64,000 bases of DNA from Glandiceps talaboti. Lineage: Eukaryota > Hemichordata > Enteropneusta > Spengelidae. The position numbers were made by a program, and so were the translations under genes. The DNA is taken from positions 23,638,309-23,702,308 of the forward strand of contig NC_135563.1 in assembly GCF_964340395.1 (NCBI RefSeq), read 5' to 3'. Positions 1 to 13,400 of the stretch are shown piece after piece (the stretch's first letter is position 1; each line of letters begins with the position of its first letter). Below the pieces are notes generated by a model that saw only the letters and a program-made list of their open reading frames with translations, was not told the origin of the DNA and did not search any database.

Positions 1-290
1 CCTACAGGAAGATATCATAAAATTTCTACTTAAAAACGTGTATTTATTTCATCAACGTTCAATTTTATTCCTAACACAAATTTGAAAATTGTTACCTAAA
101 ATTATTGACTGCACACTTCTTTGTCAACAATTTGACCCACTAATGCACTATTCAAAACATGTGATGATATTTTTTAATATTCAGAAATCATAAAACAACA
201 AATAAAGAGTGACAGAAAGCCTCAGGCTGACAGACAAACAAAATTTGTCATTTTCACTTTGGTTAAAACTACATGTGGCATTTGACTTGC

Positions 291-3200
291 CTTCTTCAAT
301 CTCCCCAACATCTTCATCTACCCCTCTTTTCACAACTCTTGGTCGTACATGACTATCAGGAGTAGTACCCCATTCATCAGCCTGACTACTAGGTCTAAAA
401 TGAACTATGACATTAGGATTATGCATAACCACTGTCTCTGCATCAGGGAATTCCAAACGACGATGCCATGCGTTGTTTGTCACAGCAATTTGATATTCTT
501 CCTGCAAATATAGTAAAAAACACAAAGCCCGGCAAATTGTCAAACTGTTCATTGATGAGGTTGTAATTTCAATCAGAATTCTTTCTGAATCATATCAACC
601 AATTTTCCTGAAAATCACATAAAAACTCTCAAAACAATGCCTATGAAATCTTGTTCCCAGTCATTTTGAAATAATAAAAAAACCCTTAGGGTTTCACCGC
701 CGACCATAAATGTAATATGGTCCCTGTCAGGACCTAGACTATCGGCAGCCATATTGGGTTCTAAAATGACTAAATTTTAATATCATTTTGACTTCTAATT
801 CAAAATCTGCACATTAACCCAAGTTTTTTTTTGGTTTGAACTGAGAATAGGTCTGAAGTTTCTTGGACAAAGTTACAGGAAAAGTTTGAGATCTCTATTT
901 CCAACTTGTGTCTTACCTCTAACTTTTCAGCAAATACTTCATTATATGGCACAAATTTGTTATCACCATCACCTTTGTAAAACCATGTACACCTTCGGAC
1001 CTCAGATGGTTTTTCCTCCCAGTAAATAGCATTACGTATACGTCTTGTTATGTTGACATCATAACGTCCACCATCAGTCTGAACAATACATTCTTCAGGA
1101 TCTTGTTGTACTGTGTAATGAAAACATTGTACAAGATTAGAACCACAGTATCAAACAACAACAAAGTCATTCTTTCAGTTTTTTAATGGAGACACAATTG
1201 TACTAGTATGTACTAGACTACATCATGTATATTAGTATTTGGAGTTGTTTTGTTATGAAAAAATGAACTTGACCTATACTGGTCACTTTGGTCTTACCCT
1301 TAATTTAAATCTGCAGTTGTATATTGTTAACAAATTCTTTTAAACATGTCCTCAATTCTGTTAAAAATATCAACATGTCAAAACTGACACATAATTGATG
1401 ATGAAACAAAACTGTTTTCGAGGCATAAACAAATTGTTATTTATAGTCTCCAAATTCCCCACACCAGTTCCTTTCATTGACCTTACCTGTGGTCCTTGTC
1501 TCCTCCAACTTCAGTGAATCAAGCATAGTAAATGGAGTCCACACAAATCTCTGTTCTATTTCCCTACAGTAGAACCAGTGTGCCTGTACAGGTTGGTACA
1601 ACATTTGTGGGCCTTCCACCCCTGTACTTGGAGATGCTGCTTGCATCGTTTGAAGATCAGCTGACGTTGGTGGTGGCTTGCTTGGATCAAACTTCAATAG
1701 TATAAATAGAACAGAAGTACATATTACTACTGGTATTAGCCTGATCACAGTGCTTTTATTACTATGTTTAGTTCTGATGAAACTCAAATGCAAGAAAGGG
1801 AACAAAATACAACATATTATGAAGGAAATTAGGCAGTCCTCTTAAACCAGACCTTCCACAGCATGCTTGAACTTGACAATATAAATATTACAATTATAGA
1901 AAGCTAGATCTTAAAAATTGTTTTCTAAGAAAGCCATACTTTTGAACTGAATTACTACTGAGACTATTTCAATATTATTTCATCAAACATAACTATGGAT
2001 AAACCATAAACCCCGGCGTGAGGAGGGTCTATGGATAAATGTACTTTGCACAACCAAATGTTCCAAAAGTTACCCATCCCACATCCCAATGCATGAAAAA
2101 CATAAGTTAACTTTGTGTACCTGAGGCCTTGGTGCAAATCCTGTAGTTGGTGGTGGTGCAGCAGGAGTGGTTTGCAGTGGTACATGTTGTTGTGGATACG
2201 ACATTGGTGGTCTTGTAGGTGTTGATGCATATCTAGCTTGTTCATGCGTTGGTGGTGGAGGTTGTCTTGGTGTCTGTTGTTGTGGTGGTTGTTGTCTGTA
2301 ATGTGACTGTGGGCTTGCCACTGATGGTGGTGGTGGCTGCAATGGTGGTTGGTGCTGTTGGTGGCCAATGTTTGCAAATGGGTCTGAATGTGAGGGTGCT
2401 GTCTGCTGCTGAAAGAATGAGAAGGAGCCTTGTTGTTGCTGCTGCTGTGGATCTACCATAGGTACTGAATCATTCTGACCAAGAAAACTGTCTGCTTCTC
2501 CCTCTTCTGTAAAACAAATGAAGATAAGTTTGCAAATAAACTTAATAAATTTTTCTGAATTCCCTAAGTATTTCACAGAGGTTCCCTCCCAAAATTAAGG
2601 TCCATAGTACACAGATATCAATTCATCTGTATGGTGAACCACTGTATCAAAGTATAACATCTCTTCCAAACACAAACTTGTAATTGAAAATTTCATGTAA
2701 AACTTTTCAAGTTTGTGTTTGGAACAAAAAAATTACTTTAATACAATATGAATATTTATTAATGCAAGTTTTACCAGAATTCCTTTCTCTGTTAATAAAA
2801 TCACAAAACATTGGCACCCCACTGTACACTTTCATTGCATAGTGGTAGACTTTTATACAAAATATGAATTAGTACATGAAATTTAACAGCTGGTCATTTC
2901 CAACAATTTTCAACAAAAAATCTTAGTACCAATATAAAAGTTTTTGCTCAATACTACAGATCGGCACAGGCAGAGTTTTTAATATATTACTTTTGATGTT
3001 GTCATGACATACAGCTAACAAGTATTTAAAGTTTATGGACTGTTTCAAGTACACAATAGTAAGATAAATTTATACGTAGACAGTGGTGAGAAAGCTGAAA
3101 GGTAAACTCCAGAGGATTTGGTTTAAAGGACCAGTTCAGATTAGGATTAAAATTTAGGTGTAGAAGACAGTTATCTGGCAGAGTTATACAAATAAATTAA

Positions 3201-4179
3201 AATCTAGGTGTAGAAGATAGTTATCTGGCAGAGTTATATAAATTAATTAATTTTTTTATAGTTGTCTGTTGTCAAAACTAATTTAGGTGTAGAAGACAGT
3301 TATCTGGCCGAGTTATAGACATAAATTTAATTTTTTATAGTTGTCTGTTGTCCAAACTAAAGAATGATCCTATCATTCCTATGTACTAAATCTTTACGGC
3401 TCCACTGACAAAAGCCCTGGGTAGATTAGGCTGGTTCTAAAAACGTCATCCACATATCTATATATTTGTCCTTCTACAAGATAAAAGTTATTATTATTAT
3501 CGTTATTACTACTGTTAATATTAAATTCAATATATTTGAAAAACTCACAAATATATTATTTGTTAACTAGTTCACTCTGTATACAATACAAATTTAATAC
3601 GTTATTGTTCTCAATATTACAATATCCTAAAATGTTTTAGAAATTCTTCCCCAGACAGTTAACATCGCTATCTATGATTCTAGTTGGTCCTTCAGTTAGT
3701 GAAAAAAGAACTAATAATGTACATATGATATCGTTCTGTACTGTGTGCACTGGATGGAAACAACAAGCTTCAAAATCAAAATACACAAAATTAATGAATT
3801 CAGCGTCGTAATGAATAATTCCACCGACCTTTCACCCTTCCAATGAATATAAAATATGTACATACGATAAAATAACATTTGTAGTACAACATGCAAATTG
3901 TCACGATCACTGAACAGTCAGAACTGAGGCCTGATGATGTAGGAGGTACATGTATGGAGCATAGGTTCGTGAAGTGAATCAGGAAGTCCAAGTCACCATA
4001 CCGGTTCGTCGGAAATGTGATGAACAGGACTGTCGGTACCGATTTTTGTGAAAAATACACTAACCTTCCGGAAAAAGAGATGCGGTAGCAGGGACAGGCA
4101 CCAGCTGTGGTGCTAATCCCTCGCTTGGAGGGAATAATAAGAGTGGTGGTGACTGCGACTGGTCTCGTTGGTCAGCCAT
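291..4179 (-). CDS. SEC23IP: SEC23-interacting protein (p125), N-terminal part, gene continues beyond position 1
   Basis: Five coding exons, in transcript order: 4065-4179, 2121-2506, 917-1110, with 1487-1691 before it, then 291-501; phases 1,0,1,0,1 all close, giving about 370 aa. The start ATG (4177-4179) opens MADQRDQSQSPPLLLF. Exon 2 has EADSFLGQND and SDPFANIG followed by a Pro/Gln-rich disordered stretch, the layout of the Sec23-binding N-terminus of vertebrate SEC23IP. Exons 3-5 hold HWFYCREIEQ, TDGGRYDV, RRCTWFYKGDG, WHRRLEF, VMHNP and RPRVVKRG, the WWE-like region of the PA-PLA1 family. The lipase-like GXSXG/SAM/DDHD part must lie left of the window. The family acts at ER exit sites, binding Sec23/Sec13-31 for COPII transport. 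The last visible donor is GCAAGT, a GC-AG intron. Family assignment is secure; exon 1 rests on phase, signal of homology and position. Confidence 0.93.
3140..3362. repeat. Three-copy imperfect tandem repeat in SEC23IP intron 1
   Basis: The core TTAGGTGTAGAAGACAGTTA (one copy reads CTAGG/GATAG) followed by TCTGGCAGAGTTAT recurs near 3157, 3205 and 3283. The second half of the unit, TATAGTTGTCTGTTGT, occurs twice. The rest of the intron (2507-4064) is AT-rich sequence in which I see no gene. Confidence 0.8.
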
Positions 4180-4394
4180 GTTATGAACGTACACGTCAGA
4201 AAATTCTCTCACCGGTACCTCTAGATGGCGTTGTTACAAAAATAGTAAAGAAGAAGAAATCCCAACCAACTTACACACATGTTTTGATTTAGGTCAGAGG
4301 TTACAAGATCACATGTGAAAATTTCCCGCCATTTAGAATTGCTTGCAAGCCCTATTTGAACGTTGCTGTGTGTGTCAGAGAACGAAAAAGTAAA
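4180..4394. promoter_or_regulatory. Bidirectional promoter between SEC23IP and MCMBP
   Basis: Only 215 bp separate the two divergent start codons (ATG complement at 4177-4179, ATG at 4395-4397), so both 5' UTRs and core promoters must lie here. No TATA box is evident. TTTCCCGC at 4322-4329 matches the E2F consensus TTTSSCGC, which would suit a replication gene such as MCMBP; AGATGGCG at 4223-4230 matches a YY1-type core. The arrangement is seen directly; factor binding is inferred from motifs only. Confidence 0.7.
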
Positions 4395-7300
4395 ATGCCG
4401 GGTTTAGAGGATTGGTTGAATTGTCCACTTGATATAGTTCAGCGGATTTTTGGTAAGTTGTGGTCTTCAGTAAAACGACTTTCAGAGAAAGAGATGAAAA
4501 GTAATGTTTGGCAAGTATATTGAAAGACAAAGAATTTTGACAACAAGCGCATGTACAGTACAGATAGTATTGACTATTGTGGTGTAAATGGGCACTGCGT
4601 ATCGTGAATGGACATGCATCGCTTGGCGGTACAAATGTGTTTGTGCCGGTGGTAATTGTACGAGCATGATGCTGACATAGTTGGTAAGAAAGAGTCGGTC
4701 TATCCCGAGAAAAAACAATCAATCCAGCAAAACACAAACAAGACTTTATATATAACATTTTATGAAAAAAAATAGTCAAAACAATAACAATTAGGAATTC
4801 CGTCACAGCTTTGAAGATGTCTATTTATATTATATTATTCTTTCACGTTTCCAATCCTCCATGAAATCATGTATAATAATACGCCATTTCACTGAATACA
4901 ACTTTTATTTTGGTAATGGTCTGTGATATTACAGATTGTTTACCGTATGTTCATATCAACATTGTCGATTTCAAATATTTTCAGAATGAGTAATGAAATA
5001 TCTAGTTTTTCATAAATGAATGCTGTTTTAATAATAACTCAACAATTGACTCAATTTTTCAATCAACATTGGATGGTTATGTTTGTAGCTTACGTCCATG
5101 GTCTTTTGTATGTGTTCTTTGTGTTTTAGTTTTTATCATCCTTTTCGAGAATGAAGTTGGTGATATATAAACTAATTAATTTTTTTAATTTATTAATTTA
5201 ATTTATAAATGAGAAAGTTTGTAATCATGAAGCATGCAATTGATATTTCTCCTGGTGTCATCCAAAAAATGCAATAATACAGAAATTATTCTTACAACAT
5301 CACAAACATTTATGACATAAATATAATAAAGTCTTTTGAAATTTGCAGCACAATAGACCAATGAAATGATCATAAAACTATTCTGTCCAACACTAGATTT
5401 AAAATCGTTTTTACTGTTTTAGCTCAGTAACTTTTTCATTCTTGTGGTTTTACTTTCAGAACAAAACAAAGAAGACTGGACACAAACAACATGTGAATAT
5501 TTTAGTAAAAGATTGCAAGAAAAAAATACATTATCATGGGTAAGCAATGATTTGATAGAGATTACAAAGAGATTGGTCAAAGGCTGGGTTAGCATCAGAA
5601 AGGTTGATTTGGAAAGTTATATTAAAATCCTTTCATCTGATGTTATTATATTTGACCTTGACCTTGATCTTCAAAGTTAAATGTCAAAATTGACCAAATA
5701 CATAGACTTAGTAATATGATATTGTCTATTTCAAAGAAAACGACAGTGACTAATGGACAAATGAATAAACTTCATATTGGACACAAGTAATTATTTTTTA
5801 TTGGATTAATGTCACTTGTATGTCACCCACAGTCAATTTATGTAAATCATATTAGCAGTGTTGCAGCCAGAGTGTTTTTTTTTGGTCATTTGACACACAT
5901 TTATTGGACCTGACCCACAATTTTGGAAGTGACAGGTCATAGATGACCCATACTAAAATTGTGTGCAAATATGTTTGGCAACATGACCACACCTACATGT
6001 ATAGCAACAGCCATTGCATTGATAACAACAGGACTGGATAGGCAACTGTATAATCATTTGAAGCAAATATCTAGCATGGATCAGCATGTGGGTAAATATT
6101 TTTACAAAACTGTACAGTTGTGCTACAATGCCATTGGGGCTTTTTTTTTTATAATGTCCCCAAAAAATTTATGATGACCCAGAAAAATGAAAGTCTCGGG
6201 ACACTATGTCCCACTCTTTCAAAAGGCTGGCTGCAACACTGTATTAGGTGGTTCCTACATAGCTGATTTGCATAAAGATTTTATTGCACTAATTTGTCTC
6301 TTTGAAAGTTGAAATTTTAACTCTGCAAGTATTAGACAGAAGCATGGCCGTTGTTCTTGTCTCAATATCTCTCAGTCTATTAATATATAGTCTTTCTTTT
6401 CCTTCAACCCTTCTATAGGTACCGTCATTGAACAAAACTATGCTTCACAACTTGAAGCCAAACACACTTGTCAAATTTAGGTGTATGATTCAGGACATGT
6501 TTGATCCAGAGTTCTATTTGGGAGTGTATGAAGTTGAAGATACAAAAACAGGACAAACAGTAAGTGAATGACTCTTATTACATAGAATTTGTAATGATCG
6601 TAAAAGGACTGGACCTTTTCAGACTATTGGAATATTTGTAATATGGTAGCAGTTGCAGTATGTGTTGCAGTATGTGTTGCAGTAGTTGCAGTACTGTATC
6701 TGTATCCTCACTTTATTCAAGTCATGTCTATCAAAATCTCTTCCTTCCTTCCATTGTATTACAGAGCCTTAGGACAGGGAGATATCGTGATATAGCAGAC
6801 TGCTTACCTCACCAACGAATCAATGTAGAGTCAGCCAGGAATCAAACTTTAGATAGGCAAACACTGTATTGTGTACCAGTACCTGCTGAAACACAATGGG
6901 TTAAAGAAATATCCTTTCTATCAAGAATTTAGAAAAAAAAATTGAACATTTTGTTCAAATATGACTAAAAGAGTTGATCACGTTTATTGTATTAATGTTG
7001 CAATGTCATTGACAGATTACATTGTCAGAACTTTACATTTCTCAGTTTTTATTGCTATCAGACATTGGTAAAGGGTTTATCTGAATATGTTCATGTCTCT
7101 GTCAGTTAGGGATGGTTACACAATGTCACACAAGCTCACTAAGCGAACTTCATTCGTTTAGTGGGAGGGGGTTTGGCATCAATGTGATTGCTGAACATCC
7201 TTTTCACACTTCTAACCAAATTGCGAAAACTTTCACGCCTTCAGTGATAAAAGCTTCTGTTTTTACAAGTGAGATGATCAGGAGTGAACAAATCCACTGG

Positions 7301-10300
7301 TCCTGGGTCCAGGACTAGCGATTTTTTTGGGCGGACCACACAAATTTTACCTTGTCTGGTCCGTCGGACCATCTATTTTTATACCTCCATGGTCGGACCA
7401 GTACCTTACTGTTAATGACTATGTTAAAAAGTCCTCTGAATACACAGATTCATAGGCAAGATTTAATGCTTCACATTAGCGCGACCTGGGACCACTAATT
7501 CTTTCAGCAGGACCACTAGATTTTTTAAGGCACTGGTCTGGGGACCACCAGTTCACAAAATGAGTTGTTCACCCCTGGATCTTGATAAGGTGATAAACAT
7601 TTATGTCTAATGTGAGATACAGTGCTGGGTTTCTGGGTAGTATTTTGATGTGTTTACAATCATCTCAGTAAACAGGTTCATAAGGTTGGAACTTCATGTT
7701 TACAATCATGTTTTTACATTGCATCAATCAGAGTGGTGTGACTACTAAAATTTTCATCATGGTTTACATCATATATATAAATGTGTGATGTGGCACTTGT
7801 GAATGTTTGTTTTGGTGGAGAGGGGAGGGTTTTATGTTCATTTATTGAGCTTGTGCGACATAGTGCGATCAACCCTTACTTATAATTTGTTATGTGTTCA
7901 TTTACATACACACAGCATAATTTGTTATCGGTGTGAGTTTTTGATAAAGTTCAAGGAAAAAAGAAAAAAAACAGACAAGAAATCTGGTAAAACTTCTATT
8001 GATATACTTGTACTGTACCATAATTTTGGCAGAGAACCCTAGTATTAATACTGTTGGAACTCGCATAGGCTGAAAGGCCCAGGATTCAATCCCAGGTTTT
8101 CGCTATAGTGCTTACTTAAAGTGAATCTACATACAGATAGGATCTAATCATTTTATTGTTCAGGACCATCTTTTCTATAGATCTGCCAGGCACCAATTTT
8201 AACATCCACATTATAAATCTTCATCTGGCATGGCAATGACTTTTCATGTCAGTGAAGTGTTTGTTTTCCTTAGCCCACTGTAAGCATTCTCCAGTGATTG
8301 TAAAGCTAGGGCAACACCTTCAACATCCTATTCCACTGTCAGACAGAAGAGAAGTCTAGACAATGATGAACAAACAAACACAGAGTCAGAGGGCACAGAA
8401 GTTACCATGGAAACTGAAGGACAAACATCAGAGACCAAGAGATCAAGGACAGAGGAAGGCAGTGGTGTGTCACCCCCTGTAACTCCTGATTTGAATTTTC
8501 CACTGCCAGGTGAAACCGGTCCGGCATGTCTTGTAAAAGTAAGAGCCTGTGTATTCAGTGTATACAGAAGAATATTTCATGTTTTCCTTTTACTCTTATA
8601 TTGTTTTACAATCTTTCTGAAAAGATAAAATGTTGAATATTAGTAAGTTCGTTCGTTGTTTCTGGCTTTTCATTTATTTACCACTCACATCAGAATTGAT
8701 ATCAACAGAATGGATAATTCTGAAATCTATTTCTGAATTCAATGAAAATTTGAGATTTCCAGTAAAAGAACTAAAAATATGTATTGTTATTGATTTTTTT
8801 ATTGTTGTTTCTCGTCTCTGTAGGTTTATGAAAATTTTGATAATTTTCGTGTAAATGATGTCATTGAGTTCATTGGTGTGCTATCAGTGGATCCAGCATT
8901 AGCAACAGCCACTCAACAACCACTGTAAGTTTTTATTTTATAATATTTTATGGAAAGAAATTGTCTTTCTCTTTTCAAATACTACAATTCTAACAGTGCA
9001 GGACATGAACTTAATGTTATGACTATTTCCTATGTACCTTCTTCAGAGAAACATCGCCATTTGTAGATCCGAGTGATGCTATGGAAGGCGTAGAAGAACG
9101 ACATGCCCACTCCCCACCTCCATCACTAGTACCAAGGTTACATGCTATAGTAGTCAATAAACTACAACATTGTAATCCATTACTTCCACAAAATCTCCAC
9201 TCTGAAGAACACCAAACAGGTATGAAGTGTTTTATACCCCAATTCAAGTTTACCGTTCACTGGCTCTGTTTGATACAACCATGCAGAAACCAATAAGAAA
9301 CTGTACAGCTACACTTTAAGATAGTAAGAATGGATGAATAGTTTCTTGAGATATTTTGAAATGAACAGACCTGCCGCCATGCAGACGTCAAAACAAAGGC
9401 ATCTGGTGTTTAGTTGCAGTACTAAATGTAGCTGGAAATTGCAATCCTGCTATCTCAGTGTAGAGTATGCAGTTTCTAATTGGTTTCTGTATGGTTTTAT
9501 GAAACAGAGTCAGTGAACATTAAGAAACTGGCCGTAACAAACTTTCAATGACTACATGTGTATCGTTCAGTCAGATCTAGTGTGGACACTGATGAAGGAC
9601 AAGTGATTTGATCAAAATATCAAATTTGTGTTTCCCAAAGGTTAATCCAATTGGAATGCTTTACAGATTTCCCCCATCTGTTACCATGGTTCCCAAACCT
9701 TTTTATTAGAAACTGTCTTGCATTATTTTGAACTTGATTTGCTAGTACGTCTGCTATGACACATTAGAACTGCAACTGTTGTTTGCCTACTACTTTCTGC
9801 TGATGTGAGTAGTGAGACATGTCTACACTTATCTACGTACTGAGATATTTCTCTGTATTTTTATAGTCATCCAAAGTGTTTTATCAGAGGCTGCATCTGT
9901 AAGGCAAGATTTAATAGCAATGTTACAACAAGCCTTATTTGGTGATAGCCTGGCTGCAGAGTATCTGTTACTTCATCTTGTCTCATCAGTGTAAGTATAC
10001 AGACAACAAACATTTTATCTTCTTGGAAACAATCAAATAGAACTCTTATTGGAATATTCCAGTCACATACTGCAGTATTCTTGTAAGAATTATCACACGA
10101 CTGATGAGGCACTAGAGTTTAGAAAATATATTAAATGTGCAAAGCTTTTGTCATGGACACCAATCACATCACAGTCATTGAAATGTGTTGAAATCAAGTT
10201 CATGAGTTCCATCAAAACAGAAACGTGCATGGATGTTTTGACTAGCCGAGAATGTCATTCACTTTAGATTTGGAACAGTGAGATATAATGCTTTTCACAG

Positions 10301-10438
10301 GAGGCTACAATACTTGACAGCTGTGAACCTCACTTCCTATACAAAAGCTCCTTCCTAACAGCACTTCTTATGGCTGAACTGCATAATATTTTGTCTTTCC
10401 AATAACTTGAATACAGTACAACTAATATTTGTATGTAT

Positions 10439-10473
<35 letters not shown>

Positions 10474-13400
10474 TTTTTGTTGGACTATGAAACAAATAAT
10501 AATACAATAAAACATAAATAACTTTATCGTCAGTTAGTGTTGACATTGTAATTACTAAAACTGATCCCAACTCTAATTTCAGGTATGCAAGGAGAGACGT
10601 GATGGCTTTGGGTAAATTTTCTTTAAACTTAACAGGATGTCCACCAAATACAGGCTTCTCACAACAATTATATCTACTTATACAAGACCTGGTAACAAAG
10701 GTAATACCTCATCACTTTGATTCAGAAAGGAAATCGTTTCCAATTTGTTGAATTTTAATAAGGAGGCTTACAAACTCACACTTTCTGTATTCAAGCCACA
10801 GATGTAGATAATAACACTCAGTATACAAAATGACCAGAAAACTACCTCACTCCTACAGAGGTGTAATTTATTAGTTGAATGATCTAAACTCCTTATTAAC
10901 TAATGTTTTAAATTCTTTGTATCATCGAGTAGTCTTTACAGGACAATCGCACAATGTCACACGAGCTCAATAAGCAGACTTCATTTGTTTAGGGGGAGGG
11001 GATCTAGCGTGAATGCGATTGCTGAAATTCATTTTCACACTTCTAACCAAACTTCGGTGGAAAACTCACTCCTTCAATGATAACAGCTTTTGTATTTACT
11101 ACTGAGATGTTTATAGTTGATACAAATTTACATCTAAACACGAGATATGGTGCTGGGTTTCTGTAGACTAAGTATTTTACATGTAATGTGTTTATAACTA
11201 TGTTTTTACATTACATTGATTGTAGTGGTGTGACTGCTGTAGTTTTCAACATAGTTTACACATGAATGTTTGATGTTGCATTTGTGAACTTTCGTTTAGG
11301 GGAGGGGCGAGGTTTTTTTTTACCTAAACGAACAATGTTTGTTTGTTGAGCCTGTGCGACATTGTGCAATCGTCCCTTAAGTGACCATAATGCATTGTTC
11401 ATGTTGTCACTGGCCCATCAAATTTATGTGTTTGTTTCATATTTTACTTTCCAACCTAAGTTTGCAGCCTTTATCTTACATTTATAATTATCATATTATA
11501 AATATGAAATAAATATAAAAATAAATCTGTAAGTTTTTTAGACAATTTGTATACTGAGTGTTATTTTCTACATCAGTGGCTTGAATACAGAAAGTGGAAG
11601 TTTGTAATTTATAATAATGTTATATTATTTTTAGGTTTATTTACTACCAATGACTCTGGAAAATATGAACACACTGAAATTTATTCCAAAGAAAGACTAC
11701 ACAGCCAATAGACTTACAAGTGGATTATTACAGCTAAGTGAAAGAACACATCTTGTCATTGATGAAACAGCCTTACAACCAGGACAATTAGATACAAACG
11801 GTAAGACATGAAGAAATATGTTATCCCCACACTGATAGGACCTAACAAAAAAAATTGTGTGGTTCCGATTGCGTTCAATTTTAGAATTGGTGTGGGGGAC
11901 ATAGATTTTTAGTTTTATCTTTTTATATATTTTTTTCATATGTGAGTGTCTAAGTTAGGTATTTATGTTTTCCGTTGCTTTCCATATGGTCTCTGTGTTT
12001 TGGTTTCTTCTCATCAGATGTACAGCCATTTCAGATTGGAAGAACAGTTTTATATTGTGATTTTAAGTTGATGTCAGTTTCCGCATCCACTATTTCTTGC
12101 GAGACTTCACAATATTTGTGATTTTATTATTTTTTCTCGAATACATAAATAAAAGTTTAGGGTCAGTGTGAAAAAACTAGGTGGGGTCAGGCAACCGGAA
12201 CCAAACAAGATTTTTTTAGGCCTAGCCATGGGAATTGTGCATGCATAGCTCAAGAAATCTGTTAAAACTTCATATACCATCCATTGATCCATCACAAGCT
12301 TTTGAATTATGGCTGAAAAATTCATACTTTGGTTTTGGGAAAGAATGTATCTTCTGTTTGAAAATGAAAGTAGCATGAATCACCCAAAACTTTGCTGTAT
12401 GAAAACTTAGTCTTTGTACTTTAGAAATAGTAAGTGAAATTTGATATCCACCATCTTGTTTTCACCTATTATATCTATGATTTTCCAGTATAGTGAACAC
12501 CCTGTTTGATAACCATTTTGAAGTCCCGCTATAATATGGACAGTACTTTTGTTTAATTTTGTTGTCTATTTAAAAATGTTGTGCAGTGATCCTGTTTTCT
12601 TTCCAGTTTTAACTGAGAATGGGAAGTTTACTTGACTAAAGTACTAGTTAAAGTTTGACTTTTATTTCCTATACATATACTGACATTAAAATAAAATGTT
12701 AATTTTTGTTGCAGGAGTTCAGAATGTGACAGCCTTAGGTAACGTGATATCATGGCAGAAAGTAGATTATGATTTTAATTATCATAGATCAGAGTTTCCA
12801 ACTAATATTGAAGTCCTTACATTGTCAGAAGGGAAGTCATTATTACCGGTAGGTTAATAACTTGTGTATATTTTGTATACTGGTACATTTTTGTACTTTT
12901 TTATCTTCATTTATTTTGTGTTTCTTATGTTTTCTTTAATTATTATTTGTTATGGGGGCTTTCTAAGCTCTCCCTTTCAGTACTTGTTTATTTGTCAAGT
13001 AACTTTCTGTTTTTCTGTTCAAAAAGTAACAATAAATTATTTTTGAAGAAAATAATATCTAGTGTATTTTCTAAGGGGAAGAGGGGGTGTGGGATAACGG
13101 CACACATGAATAACAAATTAGTAGTGACAAATCTAGAATTATGAGTAATTAAATATGTCATATTCCCATTTTGGAAAGATAGAAGATTATGTTTTTAGCT
13201 CATCAAGAAATGCTATTCAAAATGTCCTAAATGACTGGAATGGGCAGTTCAGAATAATTTGACATGTTTCCTAGTAGTTCATGGCTATTTACAAGTCTAT
13301 GATATTCTTGTTATTTTACTCAATAAGAACAGACTTTGAAGTTTGTGGATGTGTAAGTTTCAGCTAAGGTTTTAGAAACCCTGTAATATGATACATCTTC

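Larger units (their letters stand above)
6909..8283 (+). other. MCMBP: Minor-class (U12-type) intron 4 of MCMBP, apparent AT-AA ends
   Basis: After the codon GAA (6906-6908) no GT donor fits; instead ATATCCTTTC begins at 6909, the exact U12 AT-AC donor consensus. Exon 5 is open only from 8284, because TAA occupies 8281-8283 in frame. Joining GAA to GCATTCTCC gives K-E-A-F-S-S, aligning with human K-E-A-Y-V-N without a gap. A branch-like TTTTCCTTAGC lies at 8264-8274, with its A (8272) 11 nt before the junction, a typical U12 spacing. The nearby AC (8277-8278) and AG (8283-8284) ends would shift the frame. The intron also contains a nested pair of MITEs. Confidence 0.75.

Noticed and set aside
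2249-2461. Plus-strand Val-rich frame opposite SEC23IP exon 2
   Set aside because: Antisense shadow of the Pro/Gln-rich coding exon on the minus strand.
8277-8278. AC as the 3' end of the MCMBP U12 intron
   Set aside because: It would place exon 5 out of frame and include a stop at 8281-8283; it is also only 6 nt from the branch-like A.
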